A stretch of DNA of 64,000 nt from Sarcocystis neurona (lineage: Eukaryota; Apicomplexa; Conoidasida; Eucoccidiorida; Sarcocystidae). The stretch lies in assembly GCA_000727475.1 (NCBI GenBank), contig KL647296.1, positions 2,276,388-2,340,387 of the forward strand, read 5' to 3'. The notes beneath the pieces were generated by a model that was not told the origin of the DNA, did no database searches, and saw only the letters and a list, made by a program, of their open reading frames with translations. The position numbers were made by a program, and so were the translations under genes. Shown here piece by piece: positions 1-12,700 of this stretch. Positions within the stretch are counted from its first letter, which is position 1, and every line of letters starts with the position of its first letter.

Positions 1-1
1 C

Positions 2-985
2 CAGCAAGCACGTGCTGCTGAATTGAAATTTTCTTATAGTAACAGCGGAAGCACTGATGGGCAGCAGCAGAAGGAGAAGCAGCCGCCCATCAAGACGGAG
101 AATGCGCCTCTAGCTAAGCGACTGAAAACTCAGAAGCAGAAGCAGCAGACGGAAACTGTAGAGCAACAGTCGCGTATGCAGCAGCCACAGCAGAAGACGG
201 AGCAGGAGCACAAGACGCAGCAGCAGGGGCCGCAGCAGCAAAAGTGGCAGCAGCAGAAGGGACAGCAGCTGCAGCAACAGCAGACGCAGATGACTGAGCA
301 GCAGAAAGAGCAGCAGCAGCGGGCGCTGCACGAGCAGAAGCAGAAGACTGGGCAGCAAAAGACGCAGCACCAGCAGAAACAGAAGGCGCAGCTTCAGCAA
401 GAGCAGAAGCCGCAGCAGCAGCAGATGGCACAGCAGCAACATCAGCAGAAGCAGAAGTCTGAGCAACAGAAGACGCAGCAGCACAAGCAGCAAAGGGCGC
501 AGCAGGAGCAGCAGAAGAGTGCAAGCCAGGGGGTAGGGCACCTGACGTCGCATCAGCCGCAACAGCAAGCAGAGCTTCGCGAAGGCCATCGCTTTCTGTT
601 GAAGTGTGGGGTTTCATGTGAGATCCTTTCGCTGCCTGCGAAGAAGAGAACACAGTCACCCGCCGCTGTTACGTCTGGTGGTACTGCTGCTTTTGTGGGA
701 GACGGCGTGCGCAGCGGAGAGCGCATCACAGTGCAGTATAAGGGAGTGCTTGCCGCGGGTCTACGCAAGTTTGACAGTGGGAAAATTGACTTTACTGTTG
801 GCCGTGGGGAAGTGATACCTGGCCTCGAAGCAGGAGTAATTGGAATGTCTGTAGGAGAGAGAAGAAGGCTGCTGATACCAAGTGCTCTTGCCTATGGCAA
901 AAGAGGTGCACCGCCTGCCATTCCTCCACGCGCCGACCTTATTTTCGATGTGACGCTCGTGGCAAGAGCTAATGCTCGCCACTAG
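2..985 (+). CDS. FKBP-type peptidyl-prolyl cis-trans isomerase with Gln-rich N-terminal region (5' partial)
   Basis: Predicted to catalyse cis-trans isomerisation of Xaa-Pro bonds. The frame is open to the left edge, so the start lies upstream. A possible splice acceptor (pyrimidine-rich stretch then TAG) ends at position 39, in which case this exon begins at 40. Roughly the first 170 codons are Gln/Lys-rich (CAG/AAG repeats), the usual Eimeria low-complexity insertion. The last 110 or so form an FKBP domain: VQYKG, KFDSG, GRGEVIPGLEAGVIGMSVGE, RRLLIPSALAYG and IPPRADLIFDVTLV are the expected strands and loops in order, and the stop TAG is at 983-985. The active-site Tyr (VQYKG), Asp (FDS) and Tyr (LAYG) are present. 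The position of Trp59 in human FKBP12 is Leu (PGLEAG), and the loop after FDS is shorter than usual. The layout of a low-complexity N-terminus plus one C-terminal FKBP domain recalls nuclear FKBPs, but localisation is inference. Confidence 0.85.
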   Translation, partial: QQARAAELKFSYSNSGSTDGQQQKEKQPPIKTENAPLAKRLKTQKQKQQTETVEQQSRMQQPQQKTEQEHKTQQQGPQQQKWQQQKGQQLQQQQTQMTEQQKEQQQRALHEQKQKTGQQKTQHQQKQKAQLQQEQKPQQQQMAQQQHQQKQKSEQQKTQQHKQQRAQQEQQKSASQGVGHLTSHQPQQQAELREGHRFLLKCGVSCEILSLPAKKRTQSPAAVTSGGTAAFVGDGVRSGERITVQYKGVLAAGLRKFDSGKIDFTVGRGEVIPGLEAGVIGMSVGERRRLLIPSALAYGKRGAPPAIPPRADLIFDVTLVARANARH

Positions 986-3900
986 CAGCTCACGGGGGTG
1001 TTGTTGAGCCGTGACATTATGTATAGGTAGATATTGGGGACAATCCGCGTACGTGCAGATGTCTGCGTATATTCATAGGCATGTACACATGTGTACGTAC
1101 GTTCGTATGTAGAATTACACATACACAAATATTATGCATATACATGTATGTCCGCGCGCATTATGGGTTCAGTTCACACCCGTGTACTTAATATGGATAC
1201 CTACTTTCTCTCAAACGTCTCTGTACCCGCTCGTCGCTGTCATTCTTGCTGAATGCATCTACTTGTGAAAATGGACATATAAAAGGCACTCCATTTGCCC
1301 GTGGAAGAAAGCTCTTCTCCTACTTGCGGGGTGTTTGGCCTCTTGGTCATGCACGCGCATACGCATGTGTGAGTGTCTGTGTGTGTGTGTTCGGGGGGGG
1401 GGGGGGACACGCTACGTACCTGTGTATGGGCCTGAAACGAGGAAACGAAGCTGTGTAAATATACATGTGTTGATAGACTTTTATTACACACTTGCAGAGA
1501 TGTATGCATGCAGAAAGTAGGAATATGTGGACGCGGAGCGCAAAAGAAGTCTACGTTTGAAGCGTAAAGATGGAGGTGGAGCACAGGAGAAAGAATGTGC
1601 GGACGTGTAATGTGCCGGCGCTTCGAAGGATACACATGCTTTTCTCCGTCGCGCTCAGCTGCAGCGTGAAGCAGTTGGATTATGAAAAGGATTTATGCAG
1701 TGGGCAGCTCAAATCTCCCCTAACAAAGCTGCAGTCGACTTTTCGCAACTGATGAGTCAGCGCGTCTATCACGGCGTCTGCGGTAGCTGCTGCTGTATTA
1801 GTTTTTTGCTGTTCTCAACCTTCGTGGAATTTTGGAACGTCTGCTACTTATTACTCTGCAGCTGAAGCCACAAAAATATACGCGTCTTGCTGTTGTTGTT
1901 ACTGTGAAGCGTGTGCGTTACGTGTCGGGCGGGATACTACTTTTCACTTCCACAGCAGTCATCCCAGTAGAACTACGAGAGGGGCGCCAGCAAACAAGTC
2001 GTGCTAAAACAAGTTGTATCACAATCAAAATAGTAGTACGAGTGGTGGTAACAGTAATATCTTTATGCAATATCTTCATTAGTACTCGTACTTGCCATAG
2101 GCGGAGGAATACGAGATACCGTGATAGTAATAAACTGGACATTCAGCTGCGACTGTAGCAACTATAGGAACTGCAGTAGGAAAACTGGTACTGCTGACAG
2201 CAGTAGAAGTAGTACAAATACCAGGAGTACTCCCCAAGTGAAAGAATGGATTCGATGTCAGAATATTAGTGATTTCGCTTAATAGCTGCAAAATGGAAAC
2301 GTAATAAAGCAAGTGAAGCGTGGTTCATAGAGGGGCAAAACAAAACATATTGGGCAGAGCCCTCCTGTTAGAGTGTACCTTGAGAACAAAGTGAATAATG
2401 TAAAATCGATCACTGCTGAGGCTTATTAGATGAACAGAGAGGAAAGAGGGGGAGCTGCACCAGCTCAGATGCAGTAAGCATACCAAGTACACCCTACTTC
2501 CATCTCTTGGACCTCACCAGCAATTTCACTCATGGTACGAGCTATTAACTGCTGACCGCAGTTCTCTTCGAGGCCATCATTTCTCGATATTCTGCTGTCG
2601 TATTGCTTACACATGCATATGTATATATATATATATATATGTATATTTATAGAAAGCGAGACAAATTGATATATAGATACACGCATGTACATACACGCAC
2701 ATGGAGGAAAGGTACGGCGTACACCGTGCAATAATACGGGAGATCTTGATTCCTGCGCACGTATACACGAGTCCGCTTCTGTTCTCGTACACGTATACAC
2801 ATCTTCACACCGTTTTGTTCGATCCGTGAAACACATACTCAACCTCACACATATATATGTGGAGTGCCTTTACACTCGCCTACATACCCGTGTGTGCTAA
2901 AAAAGAAAGAAAATGTTGTCTTCCGAACGTGCTCTTGGTCGCAGATCGGCATTTTGGACAACCTGCTCGTAAAGCGCTCCATTAGACGTATAAGTGCGTC
3001 AGCCAGATGTATTTTTAAATTTCTATGTACTCACTTACCTGTGTACTGGTGTCACCTAACACGTAGACGCTCAAGTGCATTTACAGGCTGCACTCAGCGA
3101 TACTCCTCACTGTGCTACAGGCCATCTGCAGACACCGACATACGTGGGCACACCAACATACGTTTACTTTTTTGTAAAGTGCTTCTGTTCTACAATCTAC
3201 GCGAATATACGTCTAAAAGGAAAATTGACGAATAGAGCTTTACGCAGCTGTGTCTGTGTGTGTACATTTCTGTTCCTGTCCACATACCTATTCATTTCCT
3301 AGCTTCCTGTCCCCCGTGTATCAGTGACTGCAAGCGGCCCACTAAAAGCGCGCCTCCCCGCAATTCAGGCGTACATACACCGCAACATGTAAGAAAATCT
3401 ACACAATGACATTTGTATAGCCAATTTTGAGGGCAGCAGTTGTAGTAGCAGGATTAATCTGATATTCCATTGTGATCTTCGTTTCCACCTCGTTAGCAGA
3501 TTTACACGAGTTTAGGAATACGAAAAAAGTACTGTATTTCTTCTTTTTTCCACACCGTAGACGGTTTGTAAAAGAGAACAAGGGGCACGGTTTGCTTCTT
3601 TACTAATGTGCTCCGGCACAATGTTACACAAGCAAACGCGTTAAAAACTATCGCTTTGCCTGTCTGCATCTTTGTTTAGGGGAGGATCAGTGTTGTCATA
3701 TCTAACGAATACCATGACGCACTGTTTTTTGAAAAGCAGGAAATTGTTCGACTACTCTGCTGTCCTTATAAACGTGTCAAACATAAGGAATCACCATTAC
3801 GAGTGTTTTCCTTGTTCAACACGATTCTTATTATTGCATATTATCCGTGAAAGGAGACGATGTAGCGTTTCTCTGCTTGAAAAAAAAAACGAGACGCTTG

Positions 3901-4590
3901 TTATCCGCCCTAAGGAGACTTTGTGTGCTTGACTCTGTTTTTATTGTTGAGGTGTCACAATGTGGCAGGGTAACTGTCCAGCGTGCGTCACGCGTTGTGG
4001 ATGCAAAAACACAGCAGCCGCTGCTGTTGCTGCTATTCAATGCTGCGCAGCAGCGCCACCCGCTTATGCGTGCGACGGCTGCTGTGTGAATACCGGCTTT
4101 TTAGCCACCTTGGTGTCGACTATTGCCCTACTGCTACTGAGCTGCTGCTAAAAGTGGCCCGGGCGCTGCCCGCCACTTTGCAAATGTTTTTGTTGCTACC
4201 TCGTGGCCGTATCGTTTCCACTACGGCTCCTGTTAGTGCTGCAGTTGGTGCTAAGACTGCTGCTCACCAGTTTCCGCTCTTCGTGTTGTCCCTGCGAAAA
4301 CTGGTGGCGCTGTTGCTGCTCATCAATATTACTGAGCATTGCCTCTTCTTCTATTGTTGTTACAATTGCTGTTGCTGTTAAATCGGCTGCTGCTATTGCT
4401 GCCGCTATTGCCCTGGCAGCTGCTATTTCGTGTGCTTCTATTGTTGTGGTGTCAACTGCTAATGCCGTTTCGGAAGGTAACGCTGTTGCAGCTGGCACTG
4501 CCGTTGCTGCACCTGCTCGTATTGCTGCTTCTATTGATGTCGCTGGTACTGCTGTGGCTGCTGCTCTTGCGGTGAGTGTTGCGGCTGGCA
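986..4590. other. Intergenic DNA, no supportable gene
   Basis: About 3.6 kb between the FKBP stop and the first low-complexity coding candidate. It holds a G14 homopolymer at 1393-1406, an (AT)n microsatellite near 2624-2640 and, from about 4010, the first CTG/CAG-type repeats. Short open frames occur on both strands, but none has convincing protein character or paired splice signals. The 4196-4591 minus frame is Ala-rich and could be an exon or simply repeat. Confidence 0.5.
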
Positions 4591-5352
4591 TTATCCTTCG
4601 GTGACTATTGCCGCCCTTGCCAACTCTCGTATTAAACCTGCAGCTGCCGAGGACGGGGATAGTTCAATAGTTCCCGGAGATGTTGCTGCTGCAACAGCTG
4701 CAGCGGTTGCTGCTGCAGCTGCCGCCGCTGTTGCTGCCGCAGCTGCTGCTGCCAGTGACGGCGTACACGCAGTTTTCTGTGCCGCTGCTGCTCCTGTTCG
4801 TGGGTGCACTCCCTCTGCTGGTAAATACGCTTGCTGGAGCGGCTCTGCTCCAGGCCGCTGTTCCTGCTCTTCTTGTAGCTGTTGCTGCTCGTCTTCGAAG
4901 TCTCCTTTCTCCTCCTGCCGGTCCGCTTCATTCTCCTCTTCTCGGTGCTGCTCCTCGTGTCCTTCCTGCGTCTGCCGCTGCTGTCGCTCCTGCTGCAGCC
5001 ACACCTGAGCTGTATGGACATCCGCGTTGCTACTGCCACTGCCGCTGGTGCTTCCGCTATTTCGTCGACTCGCAGTGATCCCGCTGTTGTTGCTGCAACT
5101 GGTGCCCCTGCTGTTACCACTTTTGCTAACGCCGTTGTTGCTGCTTCTGCTGGTGCTACTGCTCCTGCTAGTGCTGCTGCTGTTGCTTGTGCTGGTTTTG
5201 TTGCTGCTGGGGCTGCTATGGGTGTGGCTGCTGCTGTTGTTGCTCCTGCCGTTCCTCGCTGCTCTCCGTCGCATCTTAATTTCAGCGAGGGCAGCAAGAG
5301 CGCGCACGCGAGTGCTGTGGGGCGCGTGCTGCAGCAACGCAGCCACGCACAT
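4591..5352 (-). CDS. Low-complexity Ser/Gln/Glu/Ala-rich hypothetical protein or terminal exon
   Basis: A 253-codon frame with ATG at 5352 and TAA at 4591-4593. The first half is Ser/Asn-rich. The second half looks more like real coding sequence: a charged, coiled-coil-like stretch (QTQEGHEEQHREEENEADRQ), a poly-Ala block, then a mixed tail TIELSPSSAAAGLIRELARA. A CAG at about 5005-5010 could be a splice acceptor, in which case only 5004-4591 is coding and this would be the last exon of a longer minus-strand gene. An Ala-rich frame at 5297-4632 competes with it. No conserved domain is recognised and the function is unknown. Confidence 0.4.
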   Translation of the reverse strand: MCVAALLQHAPHSTRVRALAALAEIKMRRRAARNGRSNNSSSHTHSSPSSNKTSTSNSSSTSRSSSTSRSSNNGVSKSGNSRGTSCSNNSGITASRRNSGSTSGSGSSNADVHTAQVWLQQERQQRQTQEGHEEQHREEENEADRQEEKGDFEDEQQQLQEEQEQRPGAEPLQQAYLPAEGVHPRTGAAAAQKTACTPSLAAAAAAATAAAAAAATAAAVAAATSPGTIELSPSSAAAGLIRELARAAIVTEG

Positions 5353-5415
5353 TTTGTAGCTACGCCGAAAGCCGAAGCGGCAGCACCGAAAATATTTCGT
5401 AATTAATCTGCGTGG

Positions 5416-5745
5416 GTGCAGGAGGACACAAGAACACGCAGTAGCACCACAAGCAGCAGCAGCATCACCAGGATAACGACAGCATTAGCAAACGCAGCAG
5501 CCGTCGAGCGCGGGAAACAGCCGCAGGTGCAGTACCAGAAGCAACAGCAGCCACAGAAGCGGCAGCGTCAGGAGCACACAAATAGGAAGACATTACCACA
5601 TACGGAACTAATGCACGCGCACACAGTAGGGAAAGGAGGAGAGCGACTACCAGCAGCAGAGACGTGGTCAGCAACAGCAGAATCACCCGCAGCAGCAGCT
5701 GCTGCAACCGTTGTAGTCCGACTCAGTCTTCAAACTGCCACATAG
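5416..5745 (+). CDS. Low-complexity plus-strand open frame containing a sequence duplicated at 7.1 kb
   Basis: A 109-codon frame, Thr/Ser/Ala/Gln-rich, ending just before the (AT)n tract and the assembly gap. Its last 25 codons (ETWSATAESPAAAAAA then VVVRLSL) match the minus-strand exon at 7.0-7.6 kb (ETWPATAEAPAAAAAA then LVRLSL). It may therefore be part of an inverted partial gene duplication. It could equally be an exon fragment cut off by the gap. Function unknown. Confidence 0.25.
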   Translation: MQEDTRTRSSTTSSSSITRITTALANAAAVERGKQPQVQYQKQQQPQKRQRQEHTNRKTLPHTELMHAHTVGKGGERLPAAETWSATAESPAAAAAATVVVRLSLQTAT

Positions 5746-7134
5746 CGACAGCTACGGATGCATGCCTGCCAGGTGATCTGCATCCAAGAAGCCGGTGGCG
5801 AAGCAACGGTAGCAGCAAAACACGTGTATACACACTCATCTGTGCATGCGACCGTCCTCACACTTGCACAGACATCCACATCCATATATATATATATATA
5901 TATATATAGTACGGNNNNNNNNNNNNNNNNNNNNNNNNNNNNNNNNNNNNNNNNNNNNNNNNNNNNNNNNNNNNNNNNNNNNNNNNNNNNNNNNNNNNNN
6001 NNNNNNNNNNNNNNNNNNNNNNNNNNNNNNNNNNNNNNNNNNNNNNNNNNNNNNNNNNNNNNNNNNNNNNNNNNNNNNNNNNNNNNNNNNNNNNNNNNNN
6101 NNNNNNNNNNNNNNNNNNNNNNNNNNNNNNNNNNNNNNNNNNNNNNNNNNNNNNNNNNNNNNNNNNNNNNNNNNNNNNNNNNNNNNNNNNNNNNNNNNNN
6201 NNNNNNNNNNNNNNNNNNNNNNNNNNNNNNNNNNNNNNNNNNNNNNNNNNNNNNNNNNNNNNNNNNNNNNNNNNNNNNNNNNNNNNNNNNNNNNNNNNNN
6301 NNNNNNNNNNNNNNNNNNNNNNNNNNNNNNNNNNNNNNNNNNNNNNNNNNNNNNNNNNNNNNNNNNNNNNNNNNNNNNNNNNNNNNNNNNNNNNNNNNNN
6401 NNNNNNNNNNNNNNNNNNNNNNNNNNNNNNNNNNNNNNNNNNNNNNNNNNNNNNNNNNNNNNNNNNNNNNNNNNATATATATATATATATATATATATAT
6501 ATACGGGACAAAGCGTGGACCGCAGCTGCAGCAGAAACAAAGTAGGATTTCGGGAAACTGCAGCAAAAAGGATTGGCAGCAGCAGCATCTGCTAATACGC
6601 AGAGGAAGGCAACTAACACAGGTATACACTCTATATCGATGTCGGTGTCTGTGTCGCACTAAGAAGACATCTTTGTGGACTGAACAGGCCTGCACGCACC
6701 CCCGTATAATTTATACACATACACGGATGCATGTGTGTGTATGTATATATGTATATTATGTTACATCTGCAAATGTACATATATACAGTCAGACGCGTAG
6801 CACGGAGATACACAAAAAACAACGGCGTCAATAGGAGCACGTACCTGAACATGTATGTACTTCCAAGCACACTACATAGACAGGTGCATATGCAGGCACA
6901 AGCATATATAGACGTCACACGAGGCAAACGTACACATATCTTTTTAGACATATATGTAAGCATAAATAACCGTACCTTCCCGTATCGTCTTTCCACAAGC
7001 AAAGCCAGCTCTTGACACCTTTGTGGAAAGTGATGCCAGGAATTTTGACGTTGAACGTGACTCTAAGGCTGAGTCGGACTAAATCGGCTGCAGCAGCTGC
7101 TGCTGGTGCCTCTGCTGTTGCTGGCCACGTCTCT
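5658..7134. repeat. Inverted ~70-nt duplicate pair (5658-5730 plus, 7065-7134 minus)
   Basis: The plus sequence at 5658-5730 and the reverse complement of 7065-7134 are nearly the same by eye: AGAGACGTGG, CAGCAACAGCAGA, GCAGCAGCTGCTGCA and TAGTCCGACTCAG are shared in order, with a few substitutions and one 3-nt length difference. Similarity stops at CTCAG(C/T)CTT. Both copies are open in the same reading frame relative to the repeat. Confidence 0.8.
5915..6474. other. Assembly gap (560 N) flanked by (AT)n
   Basis: A run of N with a TA dinucleotide tract on each side (5885-5908 and 6475-6503). The gap sits inside the interval bounded by the two inverted ~70-nt copies at 5658-5730 and 7065-7134, so an assembly fault at an inverted repeat is possible. 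Confidence 0.95.
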
Positions 7135-9673
7135 TCTCCCCCTCCTGCTGCTCTTCCTTCTCCTCCTGCTGCTCCTCCTCCTCCCCCTTCCGCGCACGCC
7201 TCTCCTGTTGCTGCCGCTGTTTGCTGTTCCCTCCTGTCCTCACCTTGTCGCTGTCCCGCTCCTTCATCGTCTAGCTGCAGGCGCTGCTGCTCTTCGCTGG
7301 GCTGCTGCTGAGACAGCTGTGGCTGCTGCTCGTGTTGCTGCGGCTGCTGCTGCAGCTGCTGCTGCAGCGCATCAGCAGCAACAGCCAGCTCATCCACGCC
7401 GTCCTCAAGCCTCCGCTTGTTGCGTCTGCAACTCGCTCCGCTGCCTCTGCTGCTGCGGCTGCTTCTCTCTCCTGTCCCTCCTGCGTCCTGCTCCTGCTGC
7501 TGCTGCTGCAGTTGCTGCTGCTGTGGTTGCTGCTGCTGTGGTTGCTGCTGCTGGTTCTCGCTGCCAGTACTGCGTCGCGTAGAACTGCCCCACTCCCGCA
7601 CCCGCTGCAGCGCCAGAAGTTCCTCCTCTCCATCCTCTTCATTCTCTGCAAGCCCACCAACGCAGCAGACCATATCCAAAAAATCTACATGGGCGTGTGA
7701 ACGGGCAGAGTGGAACACACGTACACAGAAGACCCACTCGTGAATGCAACGACTGCAGTTAAACAGGATATACGCAACTGCCGCACATACACTTACCTGC
7801 AGACCGAACAGAGGAATGTACGTACGCCGTAACACAGACATACATACACGTACGTATAGAGAAAGAGAGAGAGGGTTATATACATAGGAAGACGAGTGTG
7901 TAGACACGGGGACGGGCAGACGGGCAGACGTTCGCGTCTACATAGACGTCCTTATGTACAAATATATGGGAAATAGGGGGCAGTCCCCATCTCTTTCAGA
8001 TATACATTTATATAAACAAATCTGTAGGTTCAGACAGACGTATGTTTACACAAGTATATGCATAAATACATATATATATGTATATATATAGGGAGAGAGA
8101 GAGAAGCGAGGGAGACAGGCGAAAAGGTATATAAGCAGAAGGACGGAAGCACGCCTTTCCGTGCGTATACGTATTGAGAAGTCCCTACTTTATCTTCTTG
8201 TGCCTGTTGCCTTCTGCCAGCGAGTCGCATATATGCAGCCTCACGTGTTTCCACACCTGAATTCGGTTGTACCAAATAGGAAGGAGTTTCATTTTATTAT
8301 ACAAGAGATGTGCATACAACGCGTGGACGTGTGTACCTTTCTTTCTCTCTGTGTCCGCGTATTCATAAATATACGTACACATTGTATGAGAAGAGTACCC
8401 CTCCCAGAAAGGAAAATGTTGAAAATTACATCGTTTGCATGCAGGCGCCCAGTTGCGTACCTATGCGGATATGTACTAATGTGTCAAACACTCCAGCGTA
8501 AGCACACACGACTACGGATGCGTTCGCAGATGTATACAACCCCACTCTTCGTACACATACACATATATAAATGTTTAGAGTGTCCTATCATTATTATTCA
8601 AGAAGACGGAGACGGCGGCGGTACCAGAGAGAGACAGAAGGATAAAAAATGAAGAAATGCGAACCGGTAAAAAAGTCGGAGTCGCTCTGAAGCGCTGCGT
8701 CGATGCCCTGCAGCGAGCAGCAGCCCTTCCCGCTTCCAGCCGCCGGTCCGCCTGCAGTCGCTATCTCTTTACGCTGCCGTTCAACCTCTTGCACCTGCTG
8801 CTGTTGCTGCGGTGCTTGCACCTGCTGATGCTGCTGTTGCTGCTGCTGCTCTTGCGTGAGCTCCTGTAGGTGCTGCTCTTGCGGCTCCTGCTGCTTTTGG
8901 ACGTGTTCTTCCTCCAGATGTCGAGCAGCATGGCTGCCGCGTCGACGCTTTCTCGCAGGCAACGCTGCAGCAGTCTCTCCCGTACAGCCGCCGCTGCCCC
9001 TTCGCTGTGGCTGCTGCTGCTGCTGCGGCTGCACAGAAGGCAGTGCGGCACGGTCGGACGCCGTGTCCATGTGGGCGGTCTGGCCAGCACCAGCCACAGC
9101 GTCGCAATTTTTAGGAAGCCCACCGCTGCTGCTGTAGTTGCCACTCCTGCAGTTGCTAGTGCTATCGCTGCTGCTGTTGTTGCTGTTGCTGCTGTTGCTG
9201 TTGCTGCTGGTGCTGCTGCTGCTACTCGCGCTGTCGTTCGTGCTGCTGTTGTCGGTAATGCTGGTGCACGTACTTTCTTCCTTTGCAACGTAGGGCAGAG
9301 ACGACAGGTGCTGCTCTGCATCAGCAGGCGTTGCAGCTACAGCACACCAAAAGCAGCAGCAGCAGCAGCAGGTTACAATGCTGCGGCAGCACTGGACAGG
9401 CAGCAAACATTTTCGTAGCAGCAGCAGCAGCAGACATCCGACAAAACCAGCTGCTTCCCCAGAAACTCACACAGTCCGCCAACAAAAGGTACACGGACAC
9501 CGGTATATGCGCCTAAACAGGTGTATACATAACGGAGCATCACATGGTATTAATGCAGACTGCGACGCATATACATACGTACATGCATATATATATATAT
9601 ATATACGTATATATACATACAAATAGAGGGAGAGAGACAGGCAGGCACATATGCGCATATCTAGGATATACAC

Positions 9674-9707
<34 letters not shown>

Positions 9708-12700
9708 GTATGTATATATATAGAGAGCGAGACAGGTAGACAGATACGTATATTTTGAGGTAACACACCAATGCTATGAAGACAGCTACATACTAAAAGA
9801 TATATATATATATATGTAATACTGAGGCAGCAGACGACAATGATATAAATATAAATATATACATATACACGCACATATACGTATACGTATATATGGGTGT
9901 AATGAGAAAAGAGAATTATATGGAGACAAATGCAAAAGAGTCTTAAAGAGATCAAGAAGGGAGAATCTCTGTTTATATATTTATACAAAAAGTACATATA
10001 TGGAGACAGTACATGCACAAAGAACTAACTCTGAAGACAGATACTCATCCTTATAGCGAGAACGAAACAAGCACCACAACAAACCAGCACACGGCAACGA
10101 CATATTTACATACATGTGGATAATCACGACGATATATATACGGTAGCAGCGCATCAAATAATTAAGCGACGATCATACACATACATATATAAACGTATAA
10201 AACAGGGGGGGAGGGAGAGAAAACCTGTATCAGGAATAGTTACATGGAGGGGAACATATATATATATATATACGCATTCAGTATAAGTAATATATATACA
10301 CATGTGTAGCTTCATGTATATAGTCGTCTCATACATACGTACATATTTCTTAGGTTTCTGTGTACGTACAAACATGTCTATAAAAACTTGCGCATTTGCT
10401 TGAAGTATAACTCCGCACACGCATAGATACATATACATTTATATACAAATACGCAGGTATCTGGTGGAGAGAGATCTACACGTCCTACACATATTTCTGT
10501 GTATTTGTGCGCCTCAAGATAAAAATGTATCTATATGTGTATGTATATATATACACATATATATGTACGTGCATGCGTATATGCTGGTATATCGTAAGAA
10601 GTAGGTATCTCTGTGTAACTAGACATTATATATATACATGCGTATATTGCTGGTACACAACTGTGCGTATTTACAGACATACAGACGTGTGTGAAGAAAG
10701 CACTCGCCTACGTAAAATACACATATTTAAGTTCGTCAAATTCACACGCGTATATGTATGTACACATAAATTTATGCGTTTCTACACGAAGAAAGAGAAG
10801 GACAGACAGATCGACTGCCAAGATCCAGCGGCGGCTGCAGGTGTTTCTTACCTCCTGACGTAGTCTGCGGCTGAGACGGCGGCAGCACATTTTGACTGTG
10901 GTGCTGCTGCTGCTTTACTTCTTCCTCCTGCTCCATCTTCTGCTGCTGCTGCTGTTGCACCTTTGACTCCTGTGTCTGCTTTCTCCTCTTTTTCTCGTGC
11001 TGCTGCTGCTGAAGCTCCTCGTTCAGCTGCTGCTGCTGTTGCTGCTGTTCCTGCTGCTGTTGCTTCGCCTGCTGCTCCTTCTTTTGCTGCTCCTTCTTTT
11101 GCTGCTCCTTCTCCTGTTGCTCCTTCTCCGGTTGTTCCTTCTCCTGGTGCTCCTTCTCCTGTTGGCCCTTCTCCTGCTGCCCCTTCTCCTGTTGCTCCTT
11201 CTCCTGCTGCTCCTTCTCCCGCTGCTCCTTCTCGTTCTGTGCGTCTCTTTCAACCGCAGCCAAAATGTCGACACCCACGTCGCCCTTCCACGCCTGGCGC
11301 TGAAGCACCGCGAGACGCCGAGCCCCTGCGAAACCCCACTGCCTGGCGCTATAATACCTGCAGACGAGACGAGACACAGGAGCAGAACCTATCGACAGCA
11401 GCCCAAGCACTACAATATCTACAAGCGAGAGAAATGAAGTCCTCGACAGCAGCTGCAACACTAATCGAATTATCGCTCACACGCAGCTGCAGCCTTGTAG
11501 CAGCGGCAACCGCTGCCGCTGTCGTTAAACAAAGACAGCAAAATATGAGACAAGCGACGACAGCAGCAACAGAGCCTACTTGTCCACCCGCAGCAGCAGC
11601 ATCACGTCTCGAACAGGAGTACAAGCAACAGCGGTGCAGCCCTAGCCGCAATGCATGCGGCACGGTAGCAGCAACAAACACATCAAAATCAACACGCAGC
11701 AGCAGCAGCAAGATCCAGTGCCACAGCAGGCGAAGTTGCTGCAGCAGCAAATACAGTAGCAGCAGCTCCAGCCCCCCAGCAGCAGCAGCCGAGAAGCGAG
11801 CAGGAGTAGGGGTGGCAGCAACCCTAACAGCAGGAACACGAGGCTTGAGCAAGCAGCAGCAGCGCCACGCGTTCATCTCTGGTGTCACGTGTAGAACAGA
11901 CCTGCAGATCTGTTTTCCCCCTTCCATTTTGCTGCAGATCCAGTAGCAATTGCTGCGGCAGAAAGCGACTCCACGAATTCTCTCCATGCCGTGCATTTCT
12001 ATAGTGCCGAATTTGCTGCTGCGGCTCCTCCGCTTCCTGTGTCCATCTCTGTCGTGGCTGCTGCCAAGGAAAGATTTTCGTCTTCTGCTGCTGTTTGCAG
12101 TCGAACTGCTGCTACTGCTACCGCAGCTGCTGTTGTTCGCCAGTGTGGTGCCGGTGTGCCCAGTATCGCTGCTGCTGCTGCTACTGCTGCTGTTGTTGGC
12201 CCCCCCCCCACTGACGCTGCTGCTTCTTCTCCTGCTGCCGCCGCAGGTTTCCCCATTCGTGTTGCTGGTGTTGCTGCTTCTGCGACTGGTGCCGTTGTTG
12301 TTGCTGCTGCGCCGCTGATTATCCTTTACCGAGGTGCGGCTGCTGCTGTTAGAAGTACTTCTGCTCCACCTGCCTCTCGTGCTGCCACTGCCGCGCATGT
12401 GGCTCTTGCTGTTGCTGTTCCTGGTGCTGCTGCTGTATGCCAAGTCCCCGCCGCAGTTGCTGCTGCTACCCGCCGGCCGTCCTCTCCTGCTGCTGCTGCT
12501 CGCTGCTCGAACGTGAAGCTCCCCTGCTGTTCCAGCACTTCCGTAGCGACGACCAGCACCAGCACTAGCAGCAGCAGCAATGAAGCCAGGACTTGACCGA
12601 GATGTGTGAGACAGGCCCCTTCCGCGGTGTTGCAGCTCCCTTGCGCACGGTAGCAGCAGGCGGTTTGAACGGTCACCTGCTGCTGCTGGAGCCCGGCCTC

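Noticed and set aside
110..659. Leu/Ala-rich minus-strand frames opposite the FKBP gene
   Set aside because: They are complements of CAG repeats; the plus strand carries a recognisable FKBP domain.
1393..1406. G14 tract as a telomere or G-quadruplex element
   Set aside because: A single homopolymer with no coccidian telomere repeat (TTTAGGG) around it.
5730..6834. Long frames crossing the N run
   Set aside because: Their length comes from N translated as X; no coding evidence on either side.
10997..11437. Poly-Leu plus-strand frame
   Set aside because: Exact complement of the KEQQE repeat exon, which has proper splice borders on the minus strand.
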